In this document: positions 54,148-63,304 of the stretch, in pieces
Position numbering within the stretch: position 1 is the stretch's first letter
Layout: every line of letters begins with the position of its first letter
NCBI GenBank assembly: GCA_009731375.1
Contig: BJOX01000296.1
Location: forward strand, 586,612-650,611
From: Paulinella micropora
Lineage: Eukaryota; Cercozoa; Imbricatea; Euglyphida
Direction: 5' to 3'
Length of the DNA stretch: 64,000 nucleotides
Made by a program: the position numbers and the translations under genes
The notes under the pieces: model-generated
Seen by the model: only the letters and a program-made list of their open reading frames with translations
What the model was told of the DNA's origin: nothing
Databases searched by the model: none

Positions 54148-57100
54148 CTATGGGTTTTGAAAATAGTTTGGATTATATCTATAATTATCATATTCGGCAC
54201 CAAATGGTTGAGGTGGTGAAGCATAATTATAGAAATAAGGAGAGTAAGGACTACCAAAAGCGTAATTACTTGGAGGATTGACGAGCGGTTTAAAATCCTT
54301 TCTTTCTGGGCGAGTTTGAACTTGTCGCGGGATTTCCGCTGAGAAGTTTCGTGTTAGTTTGCGCTTCATTTTTGGAAACTCTCTTTTTTCTCTCATTCTG
54401 TTTTGAACGACGGCTCTATTGTATTTATTCAACATAAAGTGATTATTTGTGTTGCTATAAAGTGTATTGTCTAGTAATTCAAAGTCATGCTTGATTGCTA
54501 GCACACGATCGCGTCTTTGTTCGTTGCCTTTAATAAGTGGATTAGTTTTTGAAGTGCCGATACCTCCATTCTGATCACTTGGCATAAGAAAACGGATAAG
54601 TGCCATTAAGTCTTCTCTTTCATCGGCGGGCGATTTTCCCATAATCTTATCAACCAATTGGTCAATACTTCTCATACTATCAACCATTTGGTCATTGGCA
54701 ACATTTGGTTGTTCTTCGTTTTTAATATCAGTCTGCGGTGGCGGTTGAACAGGTTCTTCAACAAATCCGCCTGTTCTTGGCACTAGTGGCACTGGCAATG
54801 GTGCGGGTACGGGTGCGGGTGTCGCTGGTGCGGGTGTTGCTTGCGGTGGGGCAGGTGCGGGTGTTGCTTGCGGTGGGGCAGGTGCGGGTGTTGCTTGCGG
54901 TGGATTAGTTTTTTCAACTTGACTATCCTTCAATTCTAAATCCTCCAATTGCTTCATTTGGTCTGGTGTCAATTTACGCCTCACTTCTTCGTAAATTCTC
55001 TTATCCAAAATATCATCTACATCTGCTACATCTGATATACTAGCACCTTGATTTAGTGCCTGTTTGATGGCCTCTTCCCATCCAACTTTTGGATCGTCAT
55101 AATTAGAAAGTTTAATTTTCTTTCCAGTTTTCTCTCTCAACGATTTAACAAATCCCTTTAAGTGCCTCGTTTGGGCACCTTTATCATCAAGTATGAGCAA
55201 GTTATTGCCCAGTCCGATAGTATCTGCTACTACCATATTGTCTGAGTATGCGATCGGGACTTCAACACTAAGATTTATATCTTTTTCTATACTTGGTGGA
55301 ATATCTTTTGTATTTATTTTTTCTATAAAATTATTAATTGTAGTTTCATTTGCTGGTGCGATAAGAGAATATCCTTTCACACCATCGGCTTTTTCTTGTG
55401 ATTTCACCATTTTGTTAAAACCATCAACGAGTTCCGCATATTGTTTGCTGAATGTAGCAGGATTTACTACTTTATTTACTTTAAAATTAGTGTCTTTATC
55501 AAAACTACCCACATTATTCATAACCCCAATCATAGAATTTAATGTTTGGTCTACATTGTGTATAAAAGCATTGTATTTCGCATCTGGAGGTGTTAATTTA
55601 ATAGTTTTCCAGAATTTCATCGCGTCCAAATATGATACTCCACTGCGGACTCTCCCTTGTGCTTGTAATGCCATTTTAGATATATCTGCTTTTGAAAACC
55701 TTGAGTTGTAATTGTCAGAAATACTCTTGGCAACTTCGGCCGTAGCCAATCCATTACTCGTTAGATAATCGCTCATATTGGTAATTCTTTCAAAGTATCG
55801 TTGGTCGGCGAAGTTTTGGACATTTTTATCACCAGTAGCATACAATAAATCATGTTCAAAAGCAACTAAATCCAAAGCATCTGCTGGGAGAATGTAAGGA
55901 AACTTGCCACGAGTTCTATCTTCTAATTGAAGACGGCTTTCCACTCGTGTGCCTCCACCATTATAATTACTTCCCTCGGTATGAATTCGTTCTTCTTCCA
56001 ACTTAATGAGAGCATCTGGTTGAGCAGACCATACGCTGTATATGTGATATAGAAATGCGCCAAAACCAACCTTTGCAGTGCCTTCAACACCTGCTTTAAA
56101 TGTCTGCCACGCCATCATTGTTGATACCTGTAAGCCTAATCTTCTCAACATATCCTTTAACACATAATCACCTATTCTTTGCTGTCCGCTTGCGATCAGA
56201 CGAGGGTTAGGAGGAGGCAAACCCTCTGGCACTTCATTTCTTGCTAGTGCTAGCAAAATGGTATTTAAAGCATCTGATCTTCTTCTTCCAAGTAATCCAA
56301 CATTCATCGCACGTAGTTGTGGATTGTTGGCAATTAATCTCAATATCTGCCCCCACGCTAGCCTTCTCACACCATATCGCCCAACACCTGTAGCAAGGTT
56401 AAGTAATCTATTAAGTCTGGGGCTCATAATTATCTCTTGAATACTTCTAATAATAGCATTAACAAATCTTTCTACACTTCGGGGGTCATCACCTATTCGT
56501 GGCACAAGCATCTTGTGTTCGTCGCCTATCTGTGCTTCTATTGAAGCATCATCTGGGTGTTTTCTCTCCCACTCTTCTCGGTTTTCTTTCCATTCTTTGT
56601 AATCTTGCTCCGCTTGCTTTCTATCCTCTCTTCGTATTACGCGAGTTTTGTCCGCTTTGCCCTTTTCTTTCATATACGTTAAACCCTTATCGGTTAATCG
56701 TTTTAAGGCTTCTTCTTTATATTCTTGTTTTACCAATTGCGCTATATCACGCTTCATTTGCTGGATATTGTCTTCTATGTGTGCTATATCATATTTATCG
56801 GTAGCCATTGCTAATTTTCGCATTTCAATCATTTGTTCGTTCATAGGGGCAGTTCCGTGTTTTCTTTCAAATTCTTTCATATCAATGCCGTCATCTTGAA
56901 GGTGTGCTTTCATTTCGTCGTAATTCATATTTACATAAATACTTCGCTTATTGTCCAACGCGGTAATTCTATCTTTTAAATCCTCCATAGTATTTCCTCT
57001 TTTTGTTAAAGCATCCAAAAATCTATCCGCTCTAAGCCTCTCGCGGGCTTGAATATTGATACCTTCATTAACTTGTTCATCCCAATCAGCCTCTTCGTTT

Positions 57101-57171
57101 GTAAATAAATACTTATATTCGCGTTTGGCTTCGTTAAAATACGTAAAAAATGGTTTTTCGTGTCGTGGCAT
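54148..57171 (-). CDS. 1007-residue protein with phospholipase-A2-like motif and Pro-rich repeats
   Basis: Residues 1-230 are charged helices. Around residues 415-460, RGKFPYILPADALDLVAFEH and HDLLYATGDKN followed by NFADQRYFERI match the HDxxY centre and downstream Asp of parvovirus-type phospholipase A2, which opens membranes during virus entry. Residues 470-750 are helical. At about 757-797 three copies of PPQATPAPA form a Pro/Ala hinge, encoded by a 27-bp tandem repeat. The end is rich in Tyr/Asn/Pro. Length and multi-part layout suggest a large virion protein, possibly processed. Two copies of the promoter-like palindrome lie 25-56 bases before the start. Confidence 0.75.
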   Translation of the reverse strand: MPRHEKPFFTYFNEAKREYKYLFTNEEADWDEQVNEGINIQARERLRADRFLDALTKRGNTMEDLKDRITALDNKRSIYVNMNYDEMKAHLQDDGIDMKEFERKHGTAPMNEQMIEMRKLAMATDKYDIAHIEDNIQQMKRDIAQLVKQEYKEEALKRLTDKGLTYMKEKGKADKTRVIRREDRKQAEQDYKEWKENREEWERKHPDDASIEAQIGDEHKMLVPRIGDDPRSVERFVNAIIRSIQEIIMSPRLNRLLNLATGVGRYGVRRLAWGQILRLIANNPQLRAMNVGLLGRRRSDALNTILLALARNEVPEGLPPPNPRLIASGQQRIGDYVLKDMLRRLGLQVSTMMAWQTFKAGVEGTAKVGFGAFLYHIYSVWSAQPDALIKLEEERIHTEGSNYNGGGTRVESRLQLEDRTRGKFPYILPADALDLVAFEHDLLYATGDKNVQNFADQRYFERITNMSDYLTSNGLATAEVAKSISDNYNSRFSKADISKMALQAQGRVRSGVSYLDAMKFWKTIKLTPPDAKYNAFIHNVDQTLNSMIGVMNNVGSFDKDTNFKVNKVVNPATFSKQYAELVDGFNKMVKSQEKADGVKGYSLIAPANETTINNFIEKINTKDIPPSIEKDINLSVEVPIAYSDNMVVADTIGLGNNLLILDDKGAQTRHLKGFVKSLREKTGKKIKLSNYDDPKVGWEEAIKQALNQGASISDVADVDDILDKRIYEEVRRKLTPDQMKQLEDLELKDSQVEKTNPPQATPAPAPPQATPAPAPPQATPAPATPAPVPAPLPVPLVPRTGGFVEEPVQPPPQTDIKNEEQPNVANDQMVDSMRSIDQLVDKIMGKSPADEREDLMALIRFLMPSDQNGGIGTSKTNPLIKGNEQRRDRVLAIKHDFELLDNTLYSNTNNHFMLNKYNRAVVQNRMREKREFPKMKRKLTRNFSAEIPRQVQTRPERKDFKPLVNPPSNYAFGSPYSPYFYNYASPPQPFGAEYDNYRYNPNYFQNP

Positions 57172-57195
57172 TTTTTTTATCCGCTATTATATATA

Positions 57196-57227
57196 TCTTA
57201 TAATATAAGATATCTTATAATATAAGA
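57196..57227. promoter_or_regulatory. Tandem pair of TCTTATAATATAAGA palindromes
   Basis: 57196-57210 and 57213-57227 are identical 15-bp palindromes spaced by TA. They lie between the divergent 1007-residue gene (start 57171) and the small gene at 57232. Likely a bidirectional promoter or operator of PLV2. Confidence 0.6.
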
Positions 57228-57231
57228 TTGG

Positions 57232-57450
57232 ATGGAAAATTAAAAAAAAAAAAGCAAGGACGAGCAACAACTTGAAGAGTTGGAACGGCTAGGAAAGGAA
57301 ATTGACCAAATCCGCATCACTCAGAACTTGGTGAATAGAAACCCCAACATTTTTAGAAAACCTGAAAATATACTTTACCGCTTACCGCTATCAGATAAGC
57401 AACGAGAGGTGATTTATAATAATATAATTAAAGAGAAAGATAATATATAA
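57232..57450 (+). pseudogene. Small coiled-coil protein with broken start
   Basis: From 57244 the plus strand is open for about 68 codons: KSKDEQQLEELERLGKEIDQ, then NLVNRNPNIFRKPENILYRL and REVIYNNIIKEKDNI, stopping with TAA at 57448-57450. An in-frame ATG at 57232 (MEN) is separated from it by one TAA next to a run of 12 A, so a homopolymer indel probably hides the true start. The stop overlaps the next gene's ATG (TAATG). Function unknown; a charged helix. Confidence 0.55.
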
Positions 57451-57719
57451 TGTTGTTAATACTGCTTTTTGTGTTATTTTCATCCAATAGGATGATGTTT
57501 GCTATGTCGCGGACTGCCTGCGACTTTTACTCGCGGATAAGTGAAAAAAAGAATATAAGTTGTGTTTATTGTATTCAAAAAGGTATAGATACTAAATTTA
57601 AATGTGTGTATAAGCCAATGACAGATTGGTGTATTAGTTTTGATGAAGCCTTACCATTAATGTGCTCAAATAATGATATGTGGTATAAAATACACTTATA
57701 CGAGTGCTCACTTCTTTGA
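57450..57719 (+). CDS. Secreted-type cysteine-rich protein (PLV2 copy)
   Basis: 89 residues. A hydrophobic N-terminal segment (MLLILLFVLFSSNRMMFAMS) acts as a likely signal; the domain that follows, TACDFYSRISEKKNISCVYC and onward, matches the PLV1 protein at 11432-11695 almost residue for residue around all seven domain cysteines (CVYKPMTDWCISFDEALPLM is also shared). Such strong conservation between two otherwise distinct viruses implies selection on an outward-facing function. It faces the membrane-protein remnant at 57740, as in PLV1. Confidence 0.82.
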   Translation: MLLILLFVLFSSNRMMFAMSRTACDFYSRISEKKNISCVYCIQKGIDTKFKCVYKPMTDWCISFDEALPLMCSNNDMWYKIHLYECSLL

Positions 57720-57739
57720 AGCATTTGGGCTAGGAAGCA

Positions 57740-57945
57740 CTATACCCACCAAAAGTGTGAGTATTCCGACATAGACATTCGCAGTTTCGCAGGGGAGGTT
57801 TTTTCGCTTAATTTCACTAAACATAAGATTATTATTCCAATGATTATAGTCATTTGAAAGAGATATTTTATTAATCTGCTATCAGTCTTCTTATTCGTCA
57901 TACAACAATTCCATTCATTTTCTATCTCGTTTTCAATTTTTTTCC
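57740..57945 (-). pseudogene. Small two-span membrane protein (PLV2 copy), truncated and frameshifted
   Basis: Minus-strand codons from about 57925 read ENEWNCCMTNKKTDSRLIKY and LFQMTIIIGIIILCLVKLSE, matching the PLV1 protein at 10944-11297. The first part of the gene is missing: upstream of about 57945 the sequence becomes GC-rich and repetitive (GGCCACCGGTG units). A frame break near 57805 shifts the second span (VYVGILTLLVGIVLPS in the alternative frame). So this copy is dead at both ends, and the break probably marks the right end of PLV2. Confidence 0.75.
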
Positions 57946-58257
57946 ACCAGTCGAATCCGGCCACCGGTGTAGGGTTCCAACAGAATCCGGCCACCAGTCG
58001 GCCACCGGTGGCCAAGGAAAAGCGCCCTTTGGCTTGGTTTAGGGGGGGCGAGGATCGGCAGGCGGGGGGATTTCTTTTTTGTTGTAAAGGCCAAAAATAA
58101 GCTTTTTAATACCAAGAAACAAAAGAAAAGGCAGCCCACCTCTCTCTCTCTCTCTCTCTCTTGATTTTTGCTCGCCCTTATTTCCCAGAGCACATTTAAA
58201 CGAAACCGAACGGGCTTTCCTTCTTTTCTTTTTGCAAACCAAACTTTTTTATTTTTG
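57946..58257. other. GC-rich junction with CCACCGGT repeats and (CT)n
   Basis: GTCGAATCCGGCCACCGGTG-type units are repeated at 57947-57969 and 57982-58010, then there are G-rich runs and a (CT)n tract at 58139-58161. No gene is visible. The minus-strand frames covering this stretch are low-complexity. Confidence 0.5.
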
Positions 58258-60234
58258 CTACAAGCGGAGGCTTTGCCGTGGAGGGAGCGTTTGGCCAGCA
58301 ATAGTCAGGACTGTCGATTCGCTCGCGTTAAATATTTCTTGACAACTAAAGCGCGCAGAGGTCAGCACCCTCAGCTCCCGAACCTGACTTTTCGGTTCGA
58401 TGATTAGCTTGCGTACCTTGCAAGTAAGCTCCTCTAGGTCTAGCCATCCCAAAGTGACGTTCGAGATGGTGAGAACGTCGAACGTGCCTAAGCGGTTAGC
58501 AGACAAGACGCGGGACGGAGACAACACGGAGCCTACCAAACACAGCCCCAGATCCTTGCGCACAATCTCGTCCACTTGCATATTCTCAGGCAAGGCATCC
58601 TTGCATTCCAGCGTCAGTGGCACGTTGCTGTCAACAGCAGAAGTTAGCGTTAGGCTCCCGAGCGCACATTCTAGGTAGACCCGGAAGCCCGTCAAGTCTT
58701 GGCACCGGCTGCCGCACTCGATAGTCAGATTCTCGACTGCTTGTGTAGCCTTGTAGTTTATATTCTTGGCGTAGGGGTACAGGCGCGGCCCGCAATTCAG
58801 CAATTTCAAACAGTTCCACCGGGGGCCCTCCAGCCTGGGCAGTTCCTCGATCTCCCGCAGCTCCAGCGTGTGCTTGTACCGGCCGTCTGCTAGCAGCGCC
58901 TGGCGCAACTGCCCCGGGCCTGTCTCGCGCAGGAATAAGTCAGAACCGCCGCAAGTTGGCGGGCCGGCAATCACGGCACCGGCGGCCACGGGCACGTGAC
59001 CGCTGCCCAGGCGCGCGAGTGAGACCCAGGGGCTGTTAACTATCACGACGCTCTCTGGGGACAAACGACCCCAGCTGATGTTCTCAACCGCGGGGCCTCC
59101 ATTGCAGTCAACAAAGGTACACTCGGCTACGCCGCCCGGCACGTCTAGCCAACCCCGCGGGAGCTTGTGCAGACCGTTGCAATCTTCAAACGTTAAAGCT
59201 TCAAGGCGTTCGAAGTTGCTTATTCTGAGCCTCGTCAGCGCCGGAACACTTGTGAAATGAAACTGGCTCAGCAAGCCCGGGGCGACCGTGTGGTACTCGA
59301 TGTCGATTTCTTCGAAGGGCACGTCGTCGAATCCAATCGACTCCTCCTTTTGGTCGGCAAGGCCCCCCCGGCCCAAGTGTAGCTCCACGCGGCGCACGTG
59401 GCTTAGCCAAGAGCCGAGAGTCCTGACATCGTCAAACAAGCCCTCGAAAAACTCGCTACTGTCGGTGCCCGGCAGGCTGTAGACCACCAACCGTTGCGGG
59501 GGGCGGCTGCCTGCGGGCAGCGCCGCGTTGAATCGGGCGCGCAGGCTCTCTGGTAAATTTTCTAGGTCGAGCACTACCTCGGACCCGACGTCCAGGTACT
59601 TGCGCCTGAGCGCCTCGTTCTGGCACGCGCGGTACAGGCAGTCCCGCACCGCGCGCTGCAAACGCCCCGCCACCAACGGCGGCCAAACGTCAGTGCAGAG
59701 ACGCGCCAGACTGTCCGGGTTGTCCCGCGCTTCGTGCAACCGCCGCAGCAAGGCATCGTCGACTTGCGCGTTGAAGCACTGGCGGAAGACGCGGAGCACC
59801 AGGTCCTGCCTCAGCCAGTCCGCAGGGCCGAACAGCTGCCAGCAGTGCGAGAACTGCTGCCAGGAGTCGTTGGTGGGCAGGTTCCTGGCGATCTCGTCAA
59901 ACACGTCGTCTGGCACGGACAGACCTGGCGGCGGCGGCGCCGCTAGCCTGCGCGACCAGCAGCTTCTGCACCGGACCAGCACGGTTCTCTTGTCCCACCA
60001 CTGGTTTATGAGTTCGAACGCCCAGTCGCAATACCGCGCCAGGCGCAGCAGGCAGCCGCGCTGACTACTGGGCAACAGCAGCCGCGCGTTGCTGTCGCGG
60101 GCGTACCTAGTCAGAAAGTCGAGCGCGGCCCGCACCTGCGCGCGGGTAGGGTTGGGCTCGTTATTGTTGAGCACAAACAGTGGCCCCGGCGCGCTGGACA
60201 GGCCCGGCGGCGGCGCGTCCCCCGCCAACTCCAT
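58258..60234 (-). CDS. F-box-like protein with C-terminal repeat region
   Basis: 658 residues, one exon, GC-rich codons. Residues 1-100 form a helical head; residues 105-140 (GLSVPDDVFDEIARNLPTND...FGPADW) look like an F-box, which docks a protein to a ubiquitin ligase; residues 250-640 are leucine-rich, with repeated segments like RVELHLGRGG, ALTRLRISNFERLEALTFED and LTIECGSRCQDL, consistent with a leucine-rich or beta-helix solenoid for substrate binding. Start chosen at MELAGDAPPPGLSSAPGPLF. It is intronless, unlike the spliced host gene at 36-44 kb. It could be a host gene or derived from a GC-rich giant virus. Confidence 0.65.
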   Translation of the reverse strand: MELAGDAPPPGLSSAPGPLFVLNNNEPNPTRAQVRAALDFLTRYARDSNARLLLPSSQRGCLLRLARYCDWAFELINQWWDKRTVLVRCRSCWSRRLAAPPPPGLSVPDDVFDEIARNLPTNDSWQQFSHCWQLFGPADWLRQDLVLRVFRQCFNAQVDDALLRRLHEARDNPDSLARLCTDVWPPLVAGRLQRAVRDCLYRACQNEALRRKYLDVGSEVVLDLENLPESLRARFNAALPAGSRPPQRLVVYSLPGTDSSEFFEGLFDDVRTLGSWLSHVRRVELHLGRGGLADQKEESIGFDDVPFEEIDIEYHTVAPGLLSQFHFTSVPALTRLRISNFERLEALTFEDCNGLHKLPRGWLDVPGGVAECTFVDCNGGPAVENISWGRLSPESVVIVNSPWVSLARLGSGHVPVAAGAVIAGPPTCGGSDLFLRETGPGQLRQALLADGRYKHTLELREIEELPRLEGPRWNCLKLLNCGPRLYPYAKNINYKATQAVENLTIECGSRCQDLTGFRVYLECALGSLTLTSAVDSNVPLTLECKDALPENMQVDEIVRKDLGLCLVGSVLSPSRVLSANRLGTFDVLTISNVTLGWLDLEELTCKVRKLIIEPKSQVRELRVLTSARFSCQEIFNASESTVLTIAGQTLPPRQSLRL

Positions 60235-60696
60235 GTAAACACCTGCGTGAACTATGAACAGTGCACTTTTTTAATCTTAAGGGGGCTCGACCAAATGGCG
60301 GCCAAAAAAAAGAAGGAACGCCGGAAATTACGGTACTTTCGCATCTGGCGCGAAATTCGCTGGGGGTCCGGATTTTCAAACCAAACATCAGTCGCCACTT
60401 CGTTTTTTTGTTATTTGCGAGCACAAATGGGCGGGCGGGGGGAAAAACACCGCAGCGTGGCCTCGGCCCCCCCACATCTCGCAAAAGGGAGGGAGAGGGG
60501 GGGGGGCCCGCTGCGGTGTCTTTCCCCCCCCCCCCTGCGCCCCTCCCTGCCAGCCCCCTTTCGAACACAAGTTCAACTTTCTTTAACAAAAAAAAACCTT
60601 GACATTTTACAAGACTTCGTTGCTGATGTTAACAACTAAGCAAGAGTGAACAGCGCTTCTTTTTTTTACCGTCTGTTCCAGCAAGACCTCCTCAAC
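60235..60696. other. GC/AT mixed spacer with homopolymer runs
   Basis: No supported gene. Contains long C and G runs (about 60499-60508 and 60525-60535) and T/A runs. Probably holds the promoter of the F-box-like gene and the 3' end of the coiled-coil gene. Confidence 0.4.
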
Positions 60697-61761
60697 TCAG
60701 GCATAGAGAAAGTCGCAGGGCAGGCCGCGCTCTTGCCAGAACGCACGCGATTCTGCACAGTCGCCCAGGCGTGCGAACCGCAGTCGTTCCGCGATCTCGT
60801 CCGCCTTCTTGCACAGGCCGTCGGGCTCGTCTAGCGTGAACAGAAACACCTGTTCTCGGTCGACGACCTCGGTGAACAGCATGTCACGCACCTCGCGGTA
60901 GTGTGCCGTCTGTTCGAAGAAGTCGCTCGTGTCCGTAGCCTGCGCAAAATTGACGAACGCCTCCAGGTAGATGCACAGATGCCCTAGGCACACCTGGGTC
61001 GACGCGCGAGTTCTGCGTGGCAGCCTCAGACACATAACGGCCGTCACCCCCGCGAGAATACGCTGCCAGGTGCGGGTCCCGAAGTGTTTCGCGACCTGTG
61101 CATCCGACAGTCTCAGCACCGCCCGTGCCGCGCGCTGCAGTTCTGCTAGCGCCACCGGCGCCGCCCTGGCATTCGCGTCGGCTCGCCCCGTCGCTGTCAG
61201 GCACATGCTTTCGTCGTTGCCAGTCAGAGCTTGCGCTCGTGCGTCAAACACCCTGCGGAACTCGCTCGTCCCGTAGCCCGACAGAAACCGCGCCATGTCC
61301 TCCGGGAACGCTCGGCCGACTGTGCGCATCAACGTCATTTTGTCCTTAACGGTCACGGTAGCTGACACGACCTCCCGGGCCTCGAGCCCCAGAAAGGCCC
61401 GCCTACGAGCGAGCGCCTCGTCGTGGGCCTCGTGGACCGCAATGACCAGGTCTCGCTTGGAGATTTCGATCTGTTGCCGAGCGATTTCGAGGTCTTTCGA
61501 GGTTATGGTGAGCTGCTGGTCGCTCTTGCTTAGTTGGATCTGGTGATCCAACTCCTTCTGCACCAGCGTGTTCTTCAGTTCCGAGTGCTGCAGCTGCAGT
61601 TGCAGAAAGTCGTTGTTGCGACTCTGCAGGGCCAACTTCAACTCGAGCACCTCGTTCGCGCCGTCCTCCGAGTCGGAATCCGCGTGCTTCGATCGCTTGA
61701 AACAGCTCAGGGCCGCCTTGCGAGTGGACGACGACACTTCCTTGCGCTTGACCGAAAAAAC
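60697..61761 (-). CDS. Coiled-coil protein with helical C-terminal domain (gap at N-terminus)
   Basis: About 355 residues after the N gap 61762-61771. The N-terminal part is basic with CFKRSKHADSDSED; then a long coiled coil with repeating units (LVQKELDHQIQLSKSDQQLT, ITSKDLEIARQQIEISKRDL); then a folded C-terminal part (MTLMRTVGRAFPEDMARFLS, DAQVAKHFGTRTWQRILAGV, ending FWQERGLPCDFLYA). No catalytic motif. The true N-terminus is unknown because of the gap; a hydrophobic MKTAALLSSFLLTL beyond it may or may not belong. GC-rich and intronless like its neighbours. Confidence 0.6.
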   Translation of the reverse strand, partial: VFSVKRKEVSSSTRKAALSCFKRSKHADSDSEDGANEVLELKLALQSRNNDFLQLQLQHSELKNTLVQKELDHQIQLSKSDQQLTITSKDLEIARQQIEISKRDLVIAVHEAHDEALARRRAFLGLEAREVVSATVTVKDKMTLMRTVGRAFPEDMARFLSGYGTSEFRRVFDARAQALTGNDESMCLTATGRADANARAAPVALAELQRAARAVLRLSDAQVAKHFGTRTWQRILAGVTAVMCLRLPRRTRASTQVCLGHLCIYLEAFVNFAQATDTSDFFEQTAHYREVRDMLFTEVVDREQVFLFTLDEPDGLCKKADEIAERLRFARLGDCAESRAFWQERGLPCDFLYA

Positions 61762-61771
61762 NNNNNNNNNN
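61762..61771. other. Assembly gap (10 N)
   Basis: Lies at the 5' part of the coiled-coil gene. Confidence 0.95.
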
Positions 61772-61836
61772 TCACGATCACCGTTGAGCGTTAAAAGAAA
61801 ACTCGACAGCAGTGCAGCTGTTTTCAAAAATATTGT

Positions 61837-63304
61837 TTACTCTACTAGGACCACGCAGTCGCGCAAAGCTAGCGCCACCTCGGAGTTGCCGTCGCCAGTG
61901 TCCTCAGCGGCGTCGTACAATCCGCCCGCCAGCCGTTGCCACTGCTCGGCCGTTGACCGTGTCTGCCGGTCGTAGTACAAATAAAGCAACGATAAGCCGG
62001 TCGGCCGCACAGGTGTCTGCCCCGCCTCGATGTCCGCCAACAAGCGCTGCAGGCGCTCGAACCTGGACTGCAGCGGCGGGTCGTGCAGTACGCCGTCCAC
62101 CTCGAACCAGTGCGGGTTGAAACGGATGTAGACAATTGGCATATTTCGAAAATTCGGGTTGGCCGCCAGCGCAGTGTTGATCTGGAGCATGCGCCCGAGC
62201 TCGCAGCGGTACCGCCGGTGCGCGAATTCGTCGTTGCACAGCAGCAGCAGACACTTGCGGTCGGCGGGCAGCGACTGGAACTTGAGCAAATGAAAGTCGG
62301 GCCGCGCGCTCACTGCCCCAGTTATTTTTGGCGTAAGCTGGGAGTCGCAATGCTTGTAGAAAATTGAATTGTTAAAGTCGCGGTCGAAGGCCCAGCCCCT
62401 GGCCGCTAGAAATTCTGCTAGGCGGTCTTCGCTTTTGAAGCGCTTGGCAATGCCCTCAACCGTATGGCACCGCTGCACGTGGTCGTCTAACACCTGCGCG
62501 GTCTTGCAGCGCGTCGTGCACTGAACANNNNNNNNNNTCAGAAGGTTTAGCAAAACATTTGCTGCACTGCGCACAATCAAATCTCTTTGTCCTCGCTGGT
62601 TGAGGCGCTGCATAATCAGGTTGCGCGGTAGAAGTCTGTTCTTCTAGTCGTTCTGCGTGCCGGCGCGTCTGTGGTAGGTCGGGCGCGGCGACGCTGTCAA
62701 GCACAAACCGCACCGCTGGTAGAGGGCATTGCTTGGTATCTGGGGCTTCTTCTGCTTTTGGCAGAGATAGTTTGACACGCTTGGCGGCAGGTTCTTCACC
62801 ACCCCCAGTGGACGCAGACTCCGATAGTTCTGCTCCTAATACCTGGTCAATCTTGGCAACATGAGAATTGTATGCATCTACGATTTCGTGCAATAGCCTT
62901 TGGCTTGCACGGAGCAGCGGGAAGATGTGTATGATATTTGTGTAGCTAGCAACTGGGACAGCACGTCCAGATCCTTTTCCACTTGCAGGAAATTTATACA
63001 TCTCATATAAATTTTTCTTTTGGAAACCCTTATATCGCACAAGATGATCCCAGATACCGCGGACGCGTGTCTTTTTGCACCCCAACCACAGCTGAATAAC
63101 CTCCTTAATTGCAAATTTCCCGTCTGTGGTGCATCTGATACCGTGGGAGCGCAAAAATTGTTCTGTGTATTTTTTCAAAATTGGCATGTCATCGAGGGCC
63201 ACTTTTGCATCCCCCAAACGCGGCGCCTCGACAGAAGCCTTGTTTTCGATGCTCGCGAGCGCGCTGGTGACCGGCACGACGGCCTTAACATCTTCCGTGG
63301 ACAT
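61837..63304 (-). CDS. Zinc-finger protein with PD-(D/E)XK-like nuclease region (gap inside)
   Basis: The start (ATG 63304, MSTEDVKAVVPVTSALASIE) is followed by a globular domain with KFAIKEVIQLWLGCKKTRVR, YKFPASGKGSGRAVPVASYT and IFPLLRASQRLLHEIVDAYN, resembling Bro/KilA-type DNA-binding heads. A zinc finger FDCAQCSKCFAK runs into the gap 62528-62537 and resumes TTRCKTAQVLDDHVQRCHTV. The C-terminal domain has RPDFHLLKFQ, KCLLLLCNDEFAHRRYRCEL, GRMLQI and MPIVYIRFNPHWF. This matches a nuclease-like family common in giant viruses and algae, in which the core usually reads VEVDExQHxxY; here the acidic residues are partly replaced (NDEFAH), so activity is doubtful. Family from memory. Confidence 0.65.
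62528..62537. other. Assembly gap (10 N)
   Basis: Splits the zinc-finger/nuclease-like gene; both sides encode parts of cysteine/histidine fingers, so few residues may be missing. Confidence 0.95.

Larger units (their letters stand above)
45600..57945. mobile_element. PLV2: second integrated polinton-like virus, about 12 kb
   Basis: A run of AT-rich viral genes: tyrosine recombinase, F-box-like zinc protein, fibre-like protein, GIY-YIG nuclease, minor and major capsid proteins, packaging ATPase, a large protein with phospholipase-A2-like motif, and the cysteine-rich/membrane pair also found in PLV1. No DNA polymerase, protease or primase-helicase is visible, so either it is truncated or it belongs to a small PLV group. 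I could not find clear terminal repeats. The right end seems cut within the membrane-protein gene at about 57945, where sequence becomes GC-rich. Boundaries are approximate. Confidence 0.85.

Noticed and set aside
59528-60064. Long plus-strand frame opposite the F-box-like gene
   Set aside because: High GC leaves antisense frames open; it has no recognisable domain, while the minus-strand product has a consistent repeat structure.
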